Source: SKW197 sp049970095 (GTDB taxonomy: Archaea > Thermoplasmatota > Thermoplasmata > Lutacidiplasmatales > SKW197). Taken from it: a DNA stretch of 18,680 nt. Numbering within the stretch: the first letter of the stretch is position 1; every line of letters begins with the position of its first letter. The position numbers and the translations under genes are program-made. The notes below the pieces were generated by a model. The model saw only the letters and a list, made by a program, of their open reading frames with translations, was not told the DNA's origin and searched no databases. Of the stretch, positions 1 through 8,111 are shown piece after piece. The stretch spans positions 1 to 18,680 of the forward strand of contig JBMFNP010000035.1 of assembly GCA_049970095.1 (NCBI GenBank), given 5' to 3'.

Positions 1-1314
1 CTCTGTGAGTTCTCCTCTTTTCTCTTCAATCTTTTTTCTCATTGCATCCAGCTCTTCAAATTTTGTCTTGAGAGATTCCTTCTCTTTCTCAATAAATGTC
101 TTTTCCTTTTCTAGGGCATCTTTCTCTTCCTGGAGTTTTTTTCTTTCCTTCTCAAGTTTCAATTCACTCTGCTCATATGTTCTTTTCCTTTCTTCAATTT
201 CTTCCAGTTTCTTGCTTATTTCCAGATTTGCATTTTTCAGTTCCCTTTCTCTTTTATTCAACTCCTCTTCCCTTCTTCCAATGTTAAGTGCAAGTTCCCT
301 GAGCTTTTCTTCTTCTGCCTGAATTTCCTTTAACCTATCCTCTATTCTCTTGTTTTCGTTAACTACCTTTTCTTCTTCCATAGCCAGTTTTCTCTCCCTA
401 TTAAGAAACTCTTCTTCTCTTTTAACCATTTCTTCAAGTTTTTTCTCTATGTTTTTCTTTGTATCCGCATTTTTCTCAATCTGGGCTGCAAGATCACTCC
501 ATGCCCTAGAAATCTCAATTTTTTCATGAGAAAGTTTCTCCATTTCCTTATAAAGATTCTCCTCTTTTGCACGCAGGTCTGATTCATATGCTTTTAATTT
601 AGCTTCCTGTTCTCTCAGATTTTTCTCAATAGACGCAAGTTCCTGTTTTTTTCTTTCCAGTTCTTCCATTTCTTTTGCAATTTTCATTTCCAGAATCCTT
701 TTTTCCGCAATTTCCTCAATGTCTCCTTTTTCCTTACCAGATAAATGTTTCAACAGCGTCAAACTACTAGCCTTCAATCTTTCAATTTCTTCTCTCAATA
801 TAGTGGTGTCTTCATAACTTTCTGGCAGTTTTTCTGCAACACTTCCCATAACTGGCTCCTGGCTCACCTTCTTTTCCATCTCGGCAAGAAGTGCTAATCT
901 TTTTGTTTCCCCTTCACCCTTTGCAACCTCCATTGCTTCCTGGATTAACTCAGTGTATTCTTTATTTGGAGTATATATCACCTCTGGATATTTCTGGAGC
1001 AAAAATTCTACATTAATTGAGGAGGACCTATATGCAAATGTATGCACTTCAATTACACTATCTGGATCCAATAGAATGAGGAGAACTCTTGTGAGGGCTT
1101 GCTCTGCATATAATTCTGTGTCCCCTGCATAATAAACACCACAAATTTTTCCGTTATTAAATAAAAGATAACCAATCGCGGTTTTTCCTGATTTTGTAAG
1201 AGAGCCAGAAATAAAACCAGAGAGTTTATTTTCTGTTGCATCCTTTAGTATTGCACTCAGGTTTTCCCTACCACCAAGTGCAGTGTTTATCAGTTTGCCA
1301 GAAGGTAATATCAA
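1..1314 (-). CDS. PATAN/DUF4388-like domain plus long coiled coil, partial
   Basis: Open for 438 codons and running off the left edge, so the C-terminus is missing. I place the start at a TTG (1312-1314) because no ATG or GTG lies between it and the upstream stop, and GGTGA sits four bases before it. Residues about 1-115 form a globular domain; the stretch LSGFISGSLTKSGKTAIGYL, followed by F-N-N-G-K and a YAGDTELYAEQAL segment, resembles the DUF4388/PATAN pattern (strand, F-x-x-G-x-I, then A-x-x-G-x-x-A). From about residue 172 to the edge it is almost pure Lys/Glu/Leu heptad-like sequence, a coiled coil of more than 260 residues. No membrane segment or signal peptide is visible. Function unknown; an SMC-like or cytoskeletal role cannot be judged without the C-terminus. 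The coding status is strong (no stop in 438 codons); the domain name is tentative. Confidence 0.8.
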   Translation of the reverse strand, partial: MILPSGKLINTALGGRENLSAILKDATENKLSGFISGSLTKSGKTAIGYLLFNNGKICGVYYAGDTELYAEQALTRVLLILLDPDSVIEVHTFAYRSSSINVEFLLQKYPEVIYTPNKEYTELIQEAMEVAKGEGETKRLALLAEMEKKVSQEPVMGSVAEKLPESYEDTTILREEIERLKASSLTLLKHLSGKEKGDIEEIAEKRILEMKIAKEMEELERKKQELASIEKNLREQEAKLKAYESDLRAKEENLYKEMEKLSHEKIEISRAWSDLAAQIEKNADTKKNIEKKLEEMVKREEEFLNRERKLAMEEEKVVNENKRIEDRLKEIQAEEEKLRELALNIGRREEELNKRERELKNANLEISKKLEEIEERKRTYEQSELKLEKERKKLQEEKDALEKEKTFIEKEKESLKTKFEELDAMRKKIEEKRGELTE

Positions 1315-1426
1315 ATTTTCACCAGCACTACATTAATTTTTTGATATATAAGTTTTGTTAGTTTATTCTCTTAAACACAAAAGCGTTATTTGTAAATATT
1401 ATTACATAATATATTTAATTAATGTG

Positions 1427-1630
1427 CTATTTGTATTTATTTTTCTCCCCTTGTGTAATTACCTCTTTTAGTTTTCCATTGCTGGCTAAGAAATACAGTG
1501 CAATCGTTTCCTCATCATATAGGTTTCCATACATCTTCCTTTTCTCATCAATCATTTTTTTGAACTCATCGTATTCCATTTCATCCTGGAAGTATCTGTA
1601 ATATTCCTTCAGAGGGGGCATGGTTATCAT
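1427..1630 (-). CDS. small hypothetical protein, 67 aa
   Basis: A short, charged, helical protein starting at ATG 1630 (a second in-frame ATG lies three codons on). A TTTTAAAT-type TATA candidate on this strand near 1668-1677 would put the transcript start about 15 bases upstream of the ATG. The core YDEFKKMIDEKRKMYGNLYD with a following E-E/T-A-L-x-F-L resembles the N-terminal helical stretch of archaeal replication protein A proteins (an I-E-E-K-x-x-x-[FY]-G-G-L pattern), but no OB fold follows. It could be a free-standing version of that element or unrelated. It is followed by a 112-base gap before the coiled-coil gene on the same strand. I do not recognise a definite family. Confidence 0.5.
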   Translation of the reverse strand: MITMPPLKEYYRYFQDEMEYDEFKKMIDEKRKMYGNLYDEETIALYFLASNGKLKEVITQGEKNKYK

Positions 1631-1824
1631 TATGGAAAGGAGGCAGATAAAGGTTTTTGTGATGCGGATTTAAAATTAAAGCGTTTAAAATGTTTTTAGA
1701 CCACTACAAGTATCAAATGATGGGGAAGCACGAGAAATTGTTTTTAAATGCATGTTTTTCAATCACGGAATGCTCTCCATTAGGAGAATGCTTTTTTACA
1801 GGGTTCAAGATTACTGGCTATCAG

Positions 1825-1854
1825 AATGAAGTATAACAGATATTATACTTCATT
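1825..1854. repeat. perfect 12-bp inverted repeat (operator candidate)
   Basis: AATGAAGTATAA and its exact reverse complement TTATACTTCATT flank a 6-base spacer. It sits about 24 bases upstream of the TATA box of the small membrane-protein gene at 1918, a position suited to an activator or repressor site. It has no T-tract behind it, which argues against a terminator. A weaker hairpin (TCTCC-atta-GGAGA, 1775-1788 region) followed by six T lies further upstream. Confidence 0.5.
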
Positions 1855-1877
1855 TCCTCTTTGGACCTTCAGAGAAA

Positions 1878-1890
1878 TTATATATATAAG
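1878..1890 (+). promoter_or_regulatory. TATA promoter of the small membrane-protein gene
   Basis: TTATATATATAAG lies about 30-40 bases before the TTG start at 1918; a start of transcription near 1908 is expected, which leaves only a short leader containing GGTGG. Confidence 0.5.
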
Positions 1891-1917
1891 TAGGGTATGT
1901 AATTAAATGGTGGTTGT

Positions 1918-2124
1918 TTGCCATTTGCACCCTGGTTAGTACCTGGCGGTAGTATTAAAGTAGGTCCATTATATTACTTTGTAATCGGTGCAGGACTTAT
2001 TGGACTCGGTACAGTGCTTTTGTGGGTGTTTACCCTTGGTGTTTATGGTATTTTACAGATCTTCCTAGGAATAGTAGTGATTATTCTTGGAATTGTAACG
2101 TATGCACTTCAGGATTTTGAGTGA
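1918..2124 (+). CDS. small two-TM membrane protein, 68 aa
   Basis: The protein has a short N-terminus (MPFAPWLVPGG) and two hydrophobic segments, about residues 18-37 and 40-62, joined by a tight turn, ending in a short acidic tail. The start is a TTG: no in-frame ATG lies between the TATA box and this codon, the ATG at 1907 is in another frame and stops after ten codons, and GGTGG is placed four bases upstream of TTG. It is a monocistronic unit with its own TATA box and a perfect palindrome just upstream, so regulated expression is likely. No family recognised; small two-helix proteins of this kind are often holin-like, regulatory or unknown. Coding status rests on promoter, ribosome site and composition. 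Confidence 0.6.
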   Translation: MPFAPWLVPGGSIKVGPLYYFVIGAGLIGLGTVLLWVFTLGVYGILQIFLGIVVIILGIVTYALQDFE

Positions 2125-2248
2125 GTTTAGATAGATTGTCATATTTGTAAATAGCATAATGCAATTATATTTATTAGTTATGAAAGTCATGGATACAGTG
2201 AGAGAATACCAATCTATTGGTAAGTACCAAAAATTTGTAAACATCTTT

Positions 2249-3028
2249 TCAATCATTAATCTCAATTTTCATTTCATCAACTGCAGCAATGCATTTTATG
2301 CCTGTTTGTTCCTCTACCCACCTTGCCTCCATCTCTGGTCTTGCATCAATCATTTTTAGTCCAAAATGGGTAAATATACAGAGTTCAGGTTTGACGATTT
2401 TTACAAATTCAAGTGCATCCTCTGTACTTAAATGATATGGGATTTTTGCATTTCTTGGGCGAGTTACTGGCAGAATAAGCACTCTTGCGCCTTTATGGGC
2501 ACTTGCGATTTCTGGAGAGAATTCAGTGTCTGCCACATACGAGATTATTCCATTATTTGTTGTAATCTTGAGACCGATGGTAGTAGGATCAGAATGCAGT
2601 GAAAGTTGTGGTGAGATCACGAGCTCTCCCACTTTCACACTATTTTTTTCCATTGTTATGCAGTTTTCCACATTTTTTTGAAAATATCTGGAAATACAGG
2701 GACCCATGTTTTCAATACCTTCAAGTGTGCTCTTGCTTCCAAGAAGAAAACCCTTTTTTATTCTACCACCTAAGGTCATTGCTTCCGTGAGAATTTCAGC
2801 ATCTACATAATGGTCTGGATGGCAGTGTGTAACGATAATGGCATCTGTTTTTGTTGTGTCAATTCCCATCTTTCTTGCATGGACAAGTGCACCTGGGCCT
2901 GGATCAATGTGCATCCGAACAGCTTTATTTCCTGATAAATCCTCCAGATAAACTCCTCCTGTTGCCCTTGTCTGGTACAATGTAGCAAATCTTCCGCCAC
3001 CTGTTCCAAGAAAAATTAGATTTATCAT
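2249..3028 (-). CDS. metallo-beta-lactamase-fold hydrolase
   Basis: 259 aa, a complete MBL-fold enzyme. Metal ligands are visible: H68-x-H70-P-D72-H73, H145 (in SLHSD), D167 (in VADTE) and H221 (in FTHFG), with an additional H199 in PYHLS. The N-terminus begins directly with the first strand and a glycine-rich turn (LGTGGGR), as in the RNase Z / phosphodiesterase / PqqB side of the superfamily. It lacks the long exosite arm of RNase Z, so substrate is uncertain: a phosphodiester or cyclic nucleotide hydrolase is possible. Promoter: TTTTAAATA at 3051-3059 on this strand puts the transcript start at or next to the ATG, so the mRNA is probably leaderless. It is transcribed alone, away from the tRNA-Asp gene. 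Confidence 0.85.
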   Translation of the reverse strand: MINLIFLGTGGGRFATLYQTRATGGVYLEDLSGNKAVRMHIDPGPGALVHARKMGIDTTKTDAIIVTHCHPDHYVDAEILTEAMTLGGRIKKGFLLGSKSTLEGIENMGPCISRYFQKNVENCITMEKNSVKVGELVISPQLSLHSDPTTIGLKITTNNGIISYVADTEFSPEIASAHKGARVLILPVTRPRNAKIPYHLSTEDALEFVKIVKPELCIFTHFGLKMIDARPEMEARWVEEQTGIKCIAAVDEMKIEIND

Positions 3029-3175
3029 AATGACAGAAAAATACTCATATTATTTAAAACCGAGGGGATGGCAAAGCTCAATACCTTTGGGTCAAAAAAT
3101 ATCGGTTCTACTTACGGAGATACTGCACAACACATCCGAAAGAATTAAAAACATCTCCCATATTCCTGTTTATAA

Positions 3176-3264
3176 GCCCTGGTAGTGTAGTGGTCTATCA
3201 TCTAGGCCTGTCGAGGAATTGCCGCAGAGAGCCTGGGACTCGGGTTCGAATCCCGACCAGGGCG
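3176..3264 (+). tRNA. tRNA-Asp (GTC) with a 16-base intron
   Basis: Acceptor GCCCTGG pairs with CCAGGGC, followed by G73, the Asp discriminator; the T-arm is TCGGG-TTCGAAT-CCCGA; CCA is not encoded. Anticodon stem TAGGC (3203-3207) pairs with GCCTG (3231-3235); anticodon GTC is 3210-3212. The intron is 3214-3229, between positions 37 and 38. Exon bases CTGT (3208-3211) pair with intron GCAG (3224-3227), flanked by the 3-base bulges CGA and AGA. That is a canonical bulge-helix-bulge for the archaeal tRNA splicing endonuclease. An A/T-rich TATA candidate lies at about 3143-3152. Confidence 0.95.
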
Positions 3265-3272
3265 TTCTTGGT

Positions 3273-3848
3273 TTAGGGTAAAAATTTAAGTAAAAACATA
3301 ATTGTAACGGCAGGACATACAAGCATGAGAAAATTGTCATCCAGATAATAATTTTTCTTTGCCTCACACACCGTGCCCACCGTACTTCCCACACCAGAAA
3401 TCACGAGGATTTTGTTCAGAGGCAGGGGTGCAAGATATAGAAGGGAAATTAAGAGTATCATAAAATATGAGGCAAATCCTACTATGTTTGGATTGTGAAA
3501 GTTCCTGGCTCTCAGTTCACCCATCAGCGGGTCCACCCAGGCAGCACAAAGGACCAGAGGAGCACCAATATAGTAAGGGCACATTAGGTAACATATGAAT
3601 AACCCTAGTGCAGCCCAGAGCAAGGCAGAAAACCTGTATCGCTCATAGGGTCTGAATCCTGGGATCTGCCAATTCTTTGTTATCCGTATGTACTCAAACT
3701 CAATTACACATATTAGGCAGATGAGCATTGCGTAGTTTTTGTCAAACTGGGAAATAAATACATTGTCTGGAATGAGATAGTAAACAGTGGTTGCCTGCAA
3801 TCCGAATATATGCACCGCTCTTCTGAAAATGTGATGGTGATTTTTCAC
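3273..3848 (-). CDS. dolichol/polyprenol kinase-like integral membrane protein
   Basis: 191 aa with five to six hydrophobic segments. The opening (KNHHHIFRRAVHIFG) matches the R-(K/R)-x-x-H-I entry of the SEC59/DGK1/archaeal polyprenol kinase superfamily, and residues AAWVDPLMGELR sit where that family has its G-D-x-x-A/G-x-x-x-G cytoplasmic loop; here the Gly-Asp pair reads Val-Asp. Known members use CTP to phosphorylate a membrane alcohol (dolichol or diacylglycerol); in archaea the substrate would be dolichol or archaeol-type lipid. I chose GTG 3848 rather than the longer frame from 3890, because the TATA box (3869-3878) lies between the two and would start transcription at about 3848. The gene converges on tRNA-Asp, 8 bases from its end. 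Family membership is moderate; activity is not certain given the altered loop. Confidence 0.6.
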   Translation of the reverse strand: MKNHHHIFRRAVHIFGLQATTVYYLIPDNVFISQFDKNYAMLICLICVIEFEYIRITKNWQIPGFRPYERYRFSALLWAALGLFICYLMCPYYIGAPLVLCAAWVDPLMGELRARNFHNPNIVGFASYFMILLISLLYLAPLPLNKILVISGVGSTVGTVCEAKKNYYLDDNFLMLVCPAVTIMFLLKFLP

Positions 3849-3868
3849 ACACACCACCACAGCATGGC

Positions 3869-3880
3869 AATATATAATTG
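3869..3880 (-). promoter_or_regulatory. TATA promoter for the kinase-like gene
   Basis: CAATTATATATTG on the minus strand, centred about 26 bases upstream of GTG 3848. It rules out the longer reading frame that begins inside and upstream of it. Confidence 0.5.
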
Positions 3881-3951
3881 TGATTGACATCCTTTGAGCT
3901 TCCTTGGCTGAGATTGGTAAAATGAGTTACATCAACCAAAGTTAGGGCTCC

Positions 3952-4215
3952 TTGCGTCCGACAGGTCCCACTGCGGAGGAGAGTACCGTAAGGTGAGGCT
4001 TGCCTCCCCTCGCCCAGATGTACGGAAAAACTTGGGGTGTCGGATGACACTTCCGTGGGGTTACCGTGCACCCTTTTCAGGCTCCGCCCGAAAAGGTTGC
4101 GTCCAAAAGCACCCAGTGGGTGAGGGTACCGTAGGGAGAGGGTGAAACCCTCTCCTCGTAACACAGGTACCGTAGGGTGTAACCCCGACCGTAGGGAGAG
4201 TGGCTTGCCCTCCCC
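3952..4215. repeat. array of ACCGTA-hairpin repeats
   Basis: A G+C-rich island between the divergent kinase-like and nop5 promoters. ACCGTA (or ACCGTG) recurs at 3985, 4063, 4128, 4169 and 4188, mostly followed at once by a hairpin: 3991-4010 (AGGTGAGGC/GCCTCCCCT, one mismatch), 4135-4155 (9-bp perfect, loop GAA), 4175-4185 (GGGT/ACCC) and 4194-4214 (bulged GGGAG..GGC/GCC..CTCCC). Other hairpins are at 4037-4050, 4072-4096 and 4110-4122. Two longer direct repeats start with TTGCGTCC at 3952 and 4097 and reach their TACCGTA 32 and 30 bases later. No convincing protein is encoded; the frames through it are repeat-derived. It is not a CRISPR: there are no regular spacers. Function unknown. Confidence 0.7.
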
Positions 4216-4258
4216 CCGAAGAGAAACAAATAATACCTCCTATTAGATATGGGGTAAT

Positions 4259-5215
4259 ATGCACATTAAAACAACATGGTTTGGAGTGTTTATTACTGAT
4301 AAGGGAAAAGTAGTAAAATATAAACTATTCAAAAAAAATCCTGACAAAATTGCAGAAAATCTTCTAGAAATAAGTGAAGGAAGGATCCTAAGGGAAGAAA
4401 GAGTACTTGCATCAGAATTTTCAGGTCTAACTACTTCCGACCCCAGAATTGCGCGGCTGGGCATCCCCTATTCTCCAGATGAGTGTGAGATCCATCCTGA
4501 AAATTACGGTTTCACTCCTGAGATCCAGAGAAGTGCACTGCTATCCCTTTCAAGACTCAAGTTGAGGAGGGGTTCTGAAGATATACAGATAACTCAAAGG
4601 GTAAAGTGTATTGAAATGCTGAATAGACTGGAAAATATGCTGTTTGAAGTTCTATGGGACTGGTATGCCCATTATTTTCCAGAACTAGAAGGAAAAGTTG
4701 CACAAGAGAAAATGGTAGAGCTTATTTTTGAGTATGGAGACCGTGAAGTAATCTCCAGAGCACTCGGTATAGAATTACCATCTCTCGGTGCAGATTTCAC
4801 GAAACAGGATCTGAACGATGTGAAGGAACTTGCAGGGCTTCTCATTAGCATTAGAAAGGTGAGAGGTAATATTAATAACACACTTGAGCACCTGATGAAG
4901 GACTATGCGCCAGCCCTCTCGGAAACTGCAGGCCCAATCATAGGTGCAAAACTGATTGAAAGAAAAGGGGGACTGAGAGAACTCGCAGTTCTTCCATCCA
5001 GCACAATTCAAATCTTGGGTGCAGAAAAGGCGTTCTTCAGGTACTTGAGAAAAAGAGGCAAAATGCCGAAACACGGCATTATATTTCAGCATCCAAGCAT
5101 AATGCATGCAAATAAAACTCAGCGAGGAAAACTTGCTAGGGCACTTGCAGCAAAAATTGCAATTGCAGCTAGAAAAGATGCATTTGGCAAAGTGTTAAAG
5201 GAGCAGGACGAATGA
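4259..5215 (+). CDS. nop5: Nop5 (Nop56/58), box C/D sRNP core protein
   Basis: 318 aa. Nop5 bridges L7Ae and fibrillarin on box C/D guide RNAs that direct 2'-O-methylation of rRNA and tRNA. Domains in order: N-terminal fibrillarin-binding domain (about 1-65), coiled-coil/NOSIC region (about 110-215) and the Nop domain, with the diagnostic AGPIIGAKLI at 224 and STIQILGAEKAFFRYL following. The C-terminus stops soon after the Nop domain (KVLKEQDE) and lacks the long Lys/Glu tail of many homologues. A TATA candidate (AAATAATA, about 4228) and GGGGT just before the ATG support the start. It heads a run of overlapping or near-touching genes. Fibrillarin (flpA), its usual neighbour in many archaea, is not adjacent: downstream is a membrane/zinc protein, upstream the repeat array. 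Confidence 0.95.
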   Translation: MHIKTTWFGVFITDKGKVVKYKLFKKNPDKIAENLLEISEGRILREERVLASEFSGLTTSDPRIARLGIPYSPDECEIHPENYGFTPEIQRSALLSLSRLKLRRGSEDIQITQRVKCIEMLNRLENMLFEVLWDWYAHYFPELEGKVAQEKMVELIFEYGDREVISRALGIELPSLGADFTKQDLNDVKELAGLLISIRKVRGNINNTLEHLMKDYAPALSETAGPIIGAKLIERKGGLRELAVLPSSTIQILGAEKAFFRYLRKRGKMPKHGIIFQHPSIMHANKTQRGKLARALAAKIAIAARKDAFGKVLKEQDE

Positions 5216-5520
5216 AAACCGAGCAGACACCAAAAAGAAGTATTCTCTCATTTTTGATTGCATTAATCGTAGGACTAATAATATTAAGATATGCAATTTT
5301 TGAATCATCTGGCATAAAATCATTTCTTCTTTTGTTTCTCTCCATATCAGTGATTCTTATAAGTATCCTTTACTTCTTCTTCCCAAATCTAGGTAGGAAA
5401 GGAGTGATGTATGAGTGTAGGGTATGTGGAAAGTTAAGTGATGAAACATTTCATGGAATGTGTGAAAATTGTTACAGAACATATTATGCAGATGGAAGCC
5501 GTTTCGTAAAGAAGGTGTAA
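5212..5520 (+). CDS. membrane protein with C-terminal zinc ribbon
   Basis: 102 aa. Two hydrophobic segments (about residues 11-27 and 35-57) are followed by a cytoplasmic or exposed tail with C-R-V-C and, 13 residues on, C-E-N-C, a CxxC...CxxC zinc knuckle, and then a basic end. The ATG overlaps the nop5 stop (ATGA), so it is translationally coupled to nop5. Family not recognised. The zinc ribbon could bind RNA, DNA or a protein partner at the membrane. Confidence 0.75.
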   Translation: MKTEQTPKRSILSFLIALIVGLIILRYAIFESSGIKSFLLLFLSISVILISILYFFFPNLGRKGVMYECRVCGKLSDETFHGMCENCYRTYYADGSRFVKKV

Positions 5521-5523
5521 TGA

Positions 5524-5841
5524 ATGGATGGAGAATATATTAGAGAGGAAGAATGTGGTGTGAAGTTGCATGTGATTGTGATACCAAGTGCACATAAATG
5601 TGAAATCTATGGAATTGATGAGTGGAAGGGTGCACTCAGAATTAAAGTGGATGCACCACCCGAGAATAATCGGGCAAATATTCGACTGGTTGAGTTTATA
5701 GCAGAGTTGCTGGGAATAGATGAAAACGATATTAAGATATCTTGTGGTTTGCATGCCAGAGAAAAACATCTTTTTATAAAAGGAGTGAATAGAAAATTGG
5801 TTGAGGAGCGCCTTGGAAATGTTAGAAGCAAAAAAACTTGA
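5524..5841 (+). CDS. DUF167 (YggU-like) family protein
   Basis: 105 aa. The family signature is clear: a strand with V-I-P-S-A, then GALRIKVDAPPENNRANIRL, L-G-I-D-x-x-D-I, and the K-I-S-C-G-L-H-A-R-E-K segment. DUF167 proteins form a small alpha/beta fold widespread in all domains; no biochemical role is established. It starts 3 bases after the preceding stop, with GGTG overlapping that stop region, and overlaps the next gene by 23 bases. An N-terminal extension of about 12 residues precedes the core. Confidence 0.85.
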   Translation: MDGEYIREEECGVKLHVIVIPSAHKCEIYGIDEWKGALRIKVDAPPENNRANIRLVEFIAELLGIDENDIKISCGLHAREKHLFIKGVNRKLVEERLGNVRSKKT

Positions 5842-6226
5842 ATTGCTTGAAAAGTATATTCAGGAATTGATTGATGAGAATCAGGCCACGCCAGTGATCG
5901 TGGAAGGAGATGCTGATAAATTTGCCCTGCGCAATCTGGGGCTCAGTGGAGAAATTCTGGTGCTGAACTCGGGTTTCCCACTTTCAGTATTCGTGGAAAA
6001 TGTTGTGAAAAACTACAAGCGAGTTATATTGCTTCTGGATTGGGATAGAAAAGGATTCAATCTTACTGTAAAAATTGTGAAGTTTTTTCAGGCAAATGAT
6101 GTAGTTGTGATGCTCGCATTCTGGGATCGCATCAGGGAACTGGTCTCTAAGGACATAAAAGATGTTGAGAGCCTTCCCTCACTCATTACACGCTTAAACG
6201 AAAAAACCAGGAATATTGACACCTGA
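5819..6226 (+). CDS. Toprim-domain small primase-like protein (UPF0292 type)
   Basis: 135 aa. A helical N-terminus leads into a single Toprim domain: VIVEGDADKFALRNLG contains the catalytic Glu of the first strand, and LLLDWDRKG gives the D-x-D-x-x-G metal motif. Archaea have a family of stand-alone Toprim proteins of this size described as small primase-like; nucleic-acid cleavage or synthesis is inferred from the domain only. I prefer ATG 5819 to an in-frame TTG at 5801 because it gives the expected N-terminus. The gene overlaps the DUF167 gene by 23 bases, so it is coupled to it. Its stop lies 55 bases from the 3' end of 16S rRNA, which is transcribed toward it. Confidence 0.75.
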   Translation: MLEAKKLELLEKYIQELIDENQATPVIVEGDADKFALRNLGLSGEILVLNSGFPLSVFVENVVKNYKRVILLLDWDRKGFNLTVKIVKFFQANDVVVMLAFWDRIRELVSKDIKDVESLPSLITRLNEKTRNIDT

Positions 6227-6237
6227 TACAATTGCAT

Positions 6238-6263
6238 CATGGGTTCTCTTGCTCCTTGTCATG
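6238..6263 (-). ncRNA. 3' half of the 16S processing stem
   Basis: On the minus strand CATGACAAGGA (6263-6253) and AGAGAACCCATG (6249-6238) pair with TCCTTGTTATG (7806-7796) and CATGGGCTCTCT (7827-7816) upstream of 16S. The helices are 11 bp with one G-U and 12 positions with one C-A mismatch. They enclose exactly the 16S gene, as archaeal pre-rRNA processing stems do. I could not place a canonical bulge-helix-bulge in it. Confidence 0.6.
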
Positions 6264-6280
6264 CCTCCCTTGTTTTTCAA

Positions 6281-7756
<1,476 letters not shown>

Positions 7757-7795
7757 TACCGGCGTTCTGCTCGTTTCATGAGCTCATTTTGGGGA

Positions 7796-7827
7796 CATAA
7801 CAAGGAACTGACGGCAGAGAGCCCATG
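7796..7827 (-). ncRNA. 5' half of the 16S processing stem
   Basis: Minus-strand CATGGGCTCTCT (7827-7816), 9 unpaired bases, then TCCTTGTTATG (7806-7796), about 40 bases before the mature 5' end. It pairs with 6238-6263 beyond the 3' end. The two strands are separated by 9 bases here and 3 bases there, giving an asymmetric internal loop where processing could occur. Confidence 0.6.
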
Positions 7828-7853
7828 TCCCTGCTGTATCAGATGCCAATGTC

Positions 7854-8004
7854 AGATTTAAGAGTGCCAGAGCATACCCTCTGGGGTTCTTAAATCTCCA
7901 TTAATTGTCTGGTTGGTTTGCAACCAGCACTTCCGATAATTTTGTTGTTGCAGTTACTGAACCATGATGCTCATGTTATCGCATCATTCGCCGTTTAACT
8001 GCAA
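7854..8004 (-). ncRNA. 16S leader with three stem-loops
   Basis: Three inverted repeats lie in the transcribed leader. First, 7948-7956/7996-8004: TTGCAGTTA and TAACTGCAA, 9 bp, enclosing a second 7-bp helix ATGATGC/GCATCAT (7964-7970/7981-7987). Second, 7909-7915/7921-7927: CTGGTTG/CAACCAG, 5-base loop. Third, 7854-7863/7888-7897: AGATTTAAGA/TCTTAAATCT, 10 bp, a symmetric 3x3 internal loop, then CCAGAG/CTCTGG (7867-7872/7879-7884). The outermost begins at the transcript start expected from the 8022-8034 TATA box. Role unknown: rRNA folding, antitermination-like control or leader cleavage are options. Confidence 0.55.
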
Positions 8005-8021
8005 TTACAATTATAAGCAAA

Positions 8022-8034
8022 GGTTATATTTAAA
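8022..8034 (-). promoter_or_regulatory. 16S rRNA promoter (TATA box)
   Basis: TTTAAATATAACC on the minus strand, predicting transcription from about 8001 and a leader of roughly 245 bases. The same 13 bases form the promoter of rpsO at 8418. A second TATA-like palindrome (TTTTATATAGG, 8088-8098) further upstream might be an additional 16S promoter or serve the plus strand. Confidence 0.55.
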
Positions 8035-8111
8035 CATTACTTTTAAGGATCCTGGCTCTGTGTGGGGACATAAAGATTTGCAGTTCGCCTATATAAAACA
8101 ATCAGGTAGTA

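Noticed and set aside
5..322. Ser/Phe-rich frames on the plus strand
   Set aside because: They are the complement of the Lys/Glu-rich coiled coil, which is open for 438 codons on the minus strand.
3952..4215. CRISPR array
   Set aside because: Repeats are uneven in length and spacing, the spacers are hairpins and no cas gene is near.
3742..4264. Two minus-strand frames through the repeat array
   Set aside because: Their composition follows the repeats, they overlap the kinase-like promoter, and no protein family is suggested.
7948..8004. Box C/D RNA in the 16S leader (AATGATGC as box C)
   Set aside because: The last base of the box C core does not match and no box D is placed to form the kink-turn.
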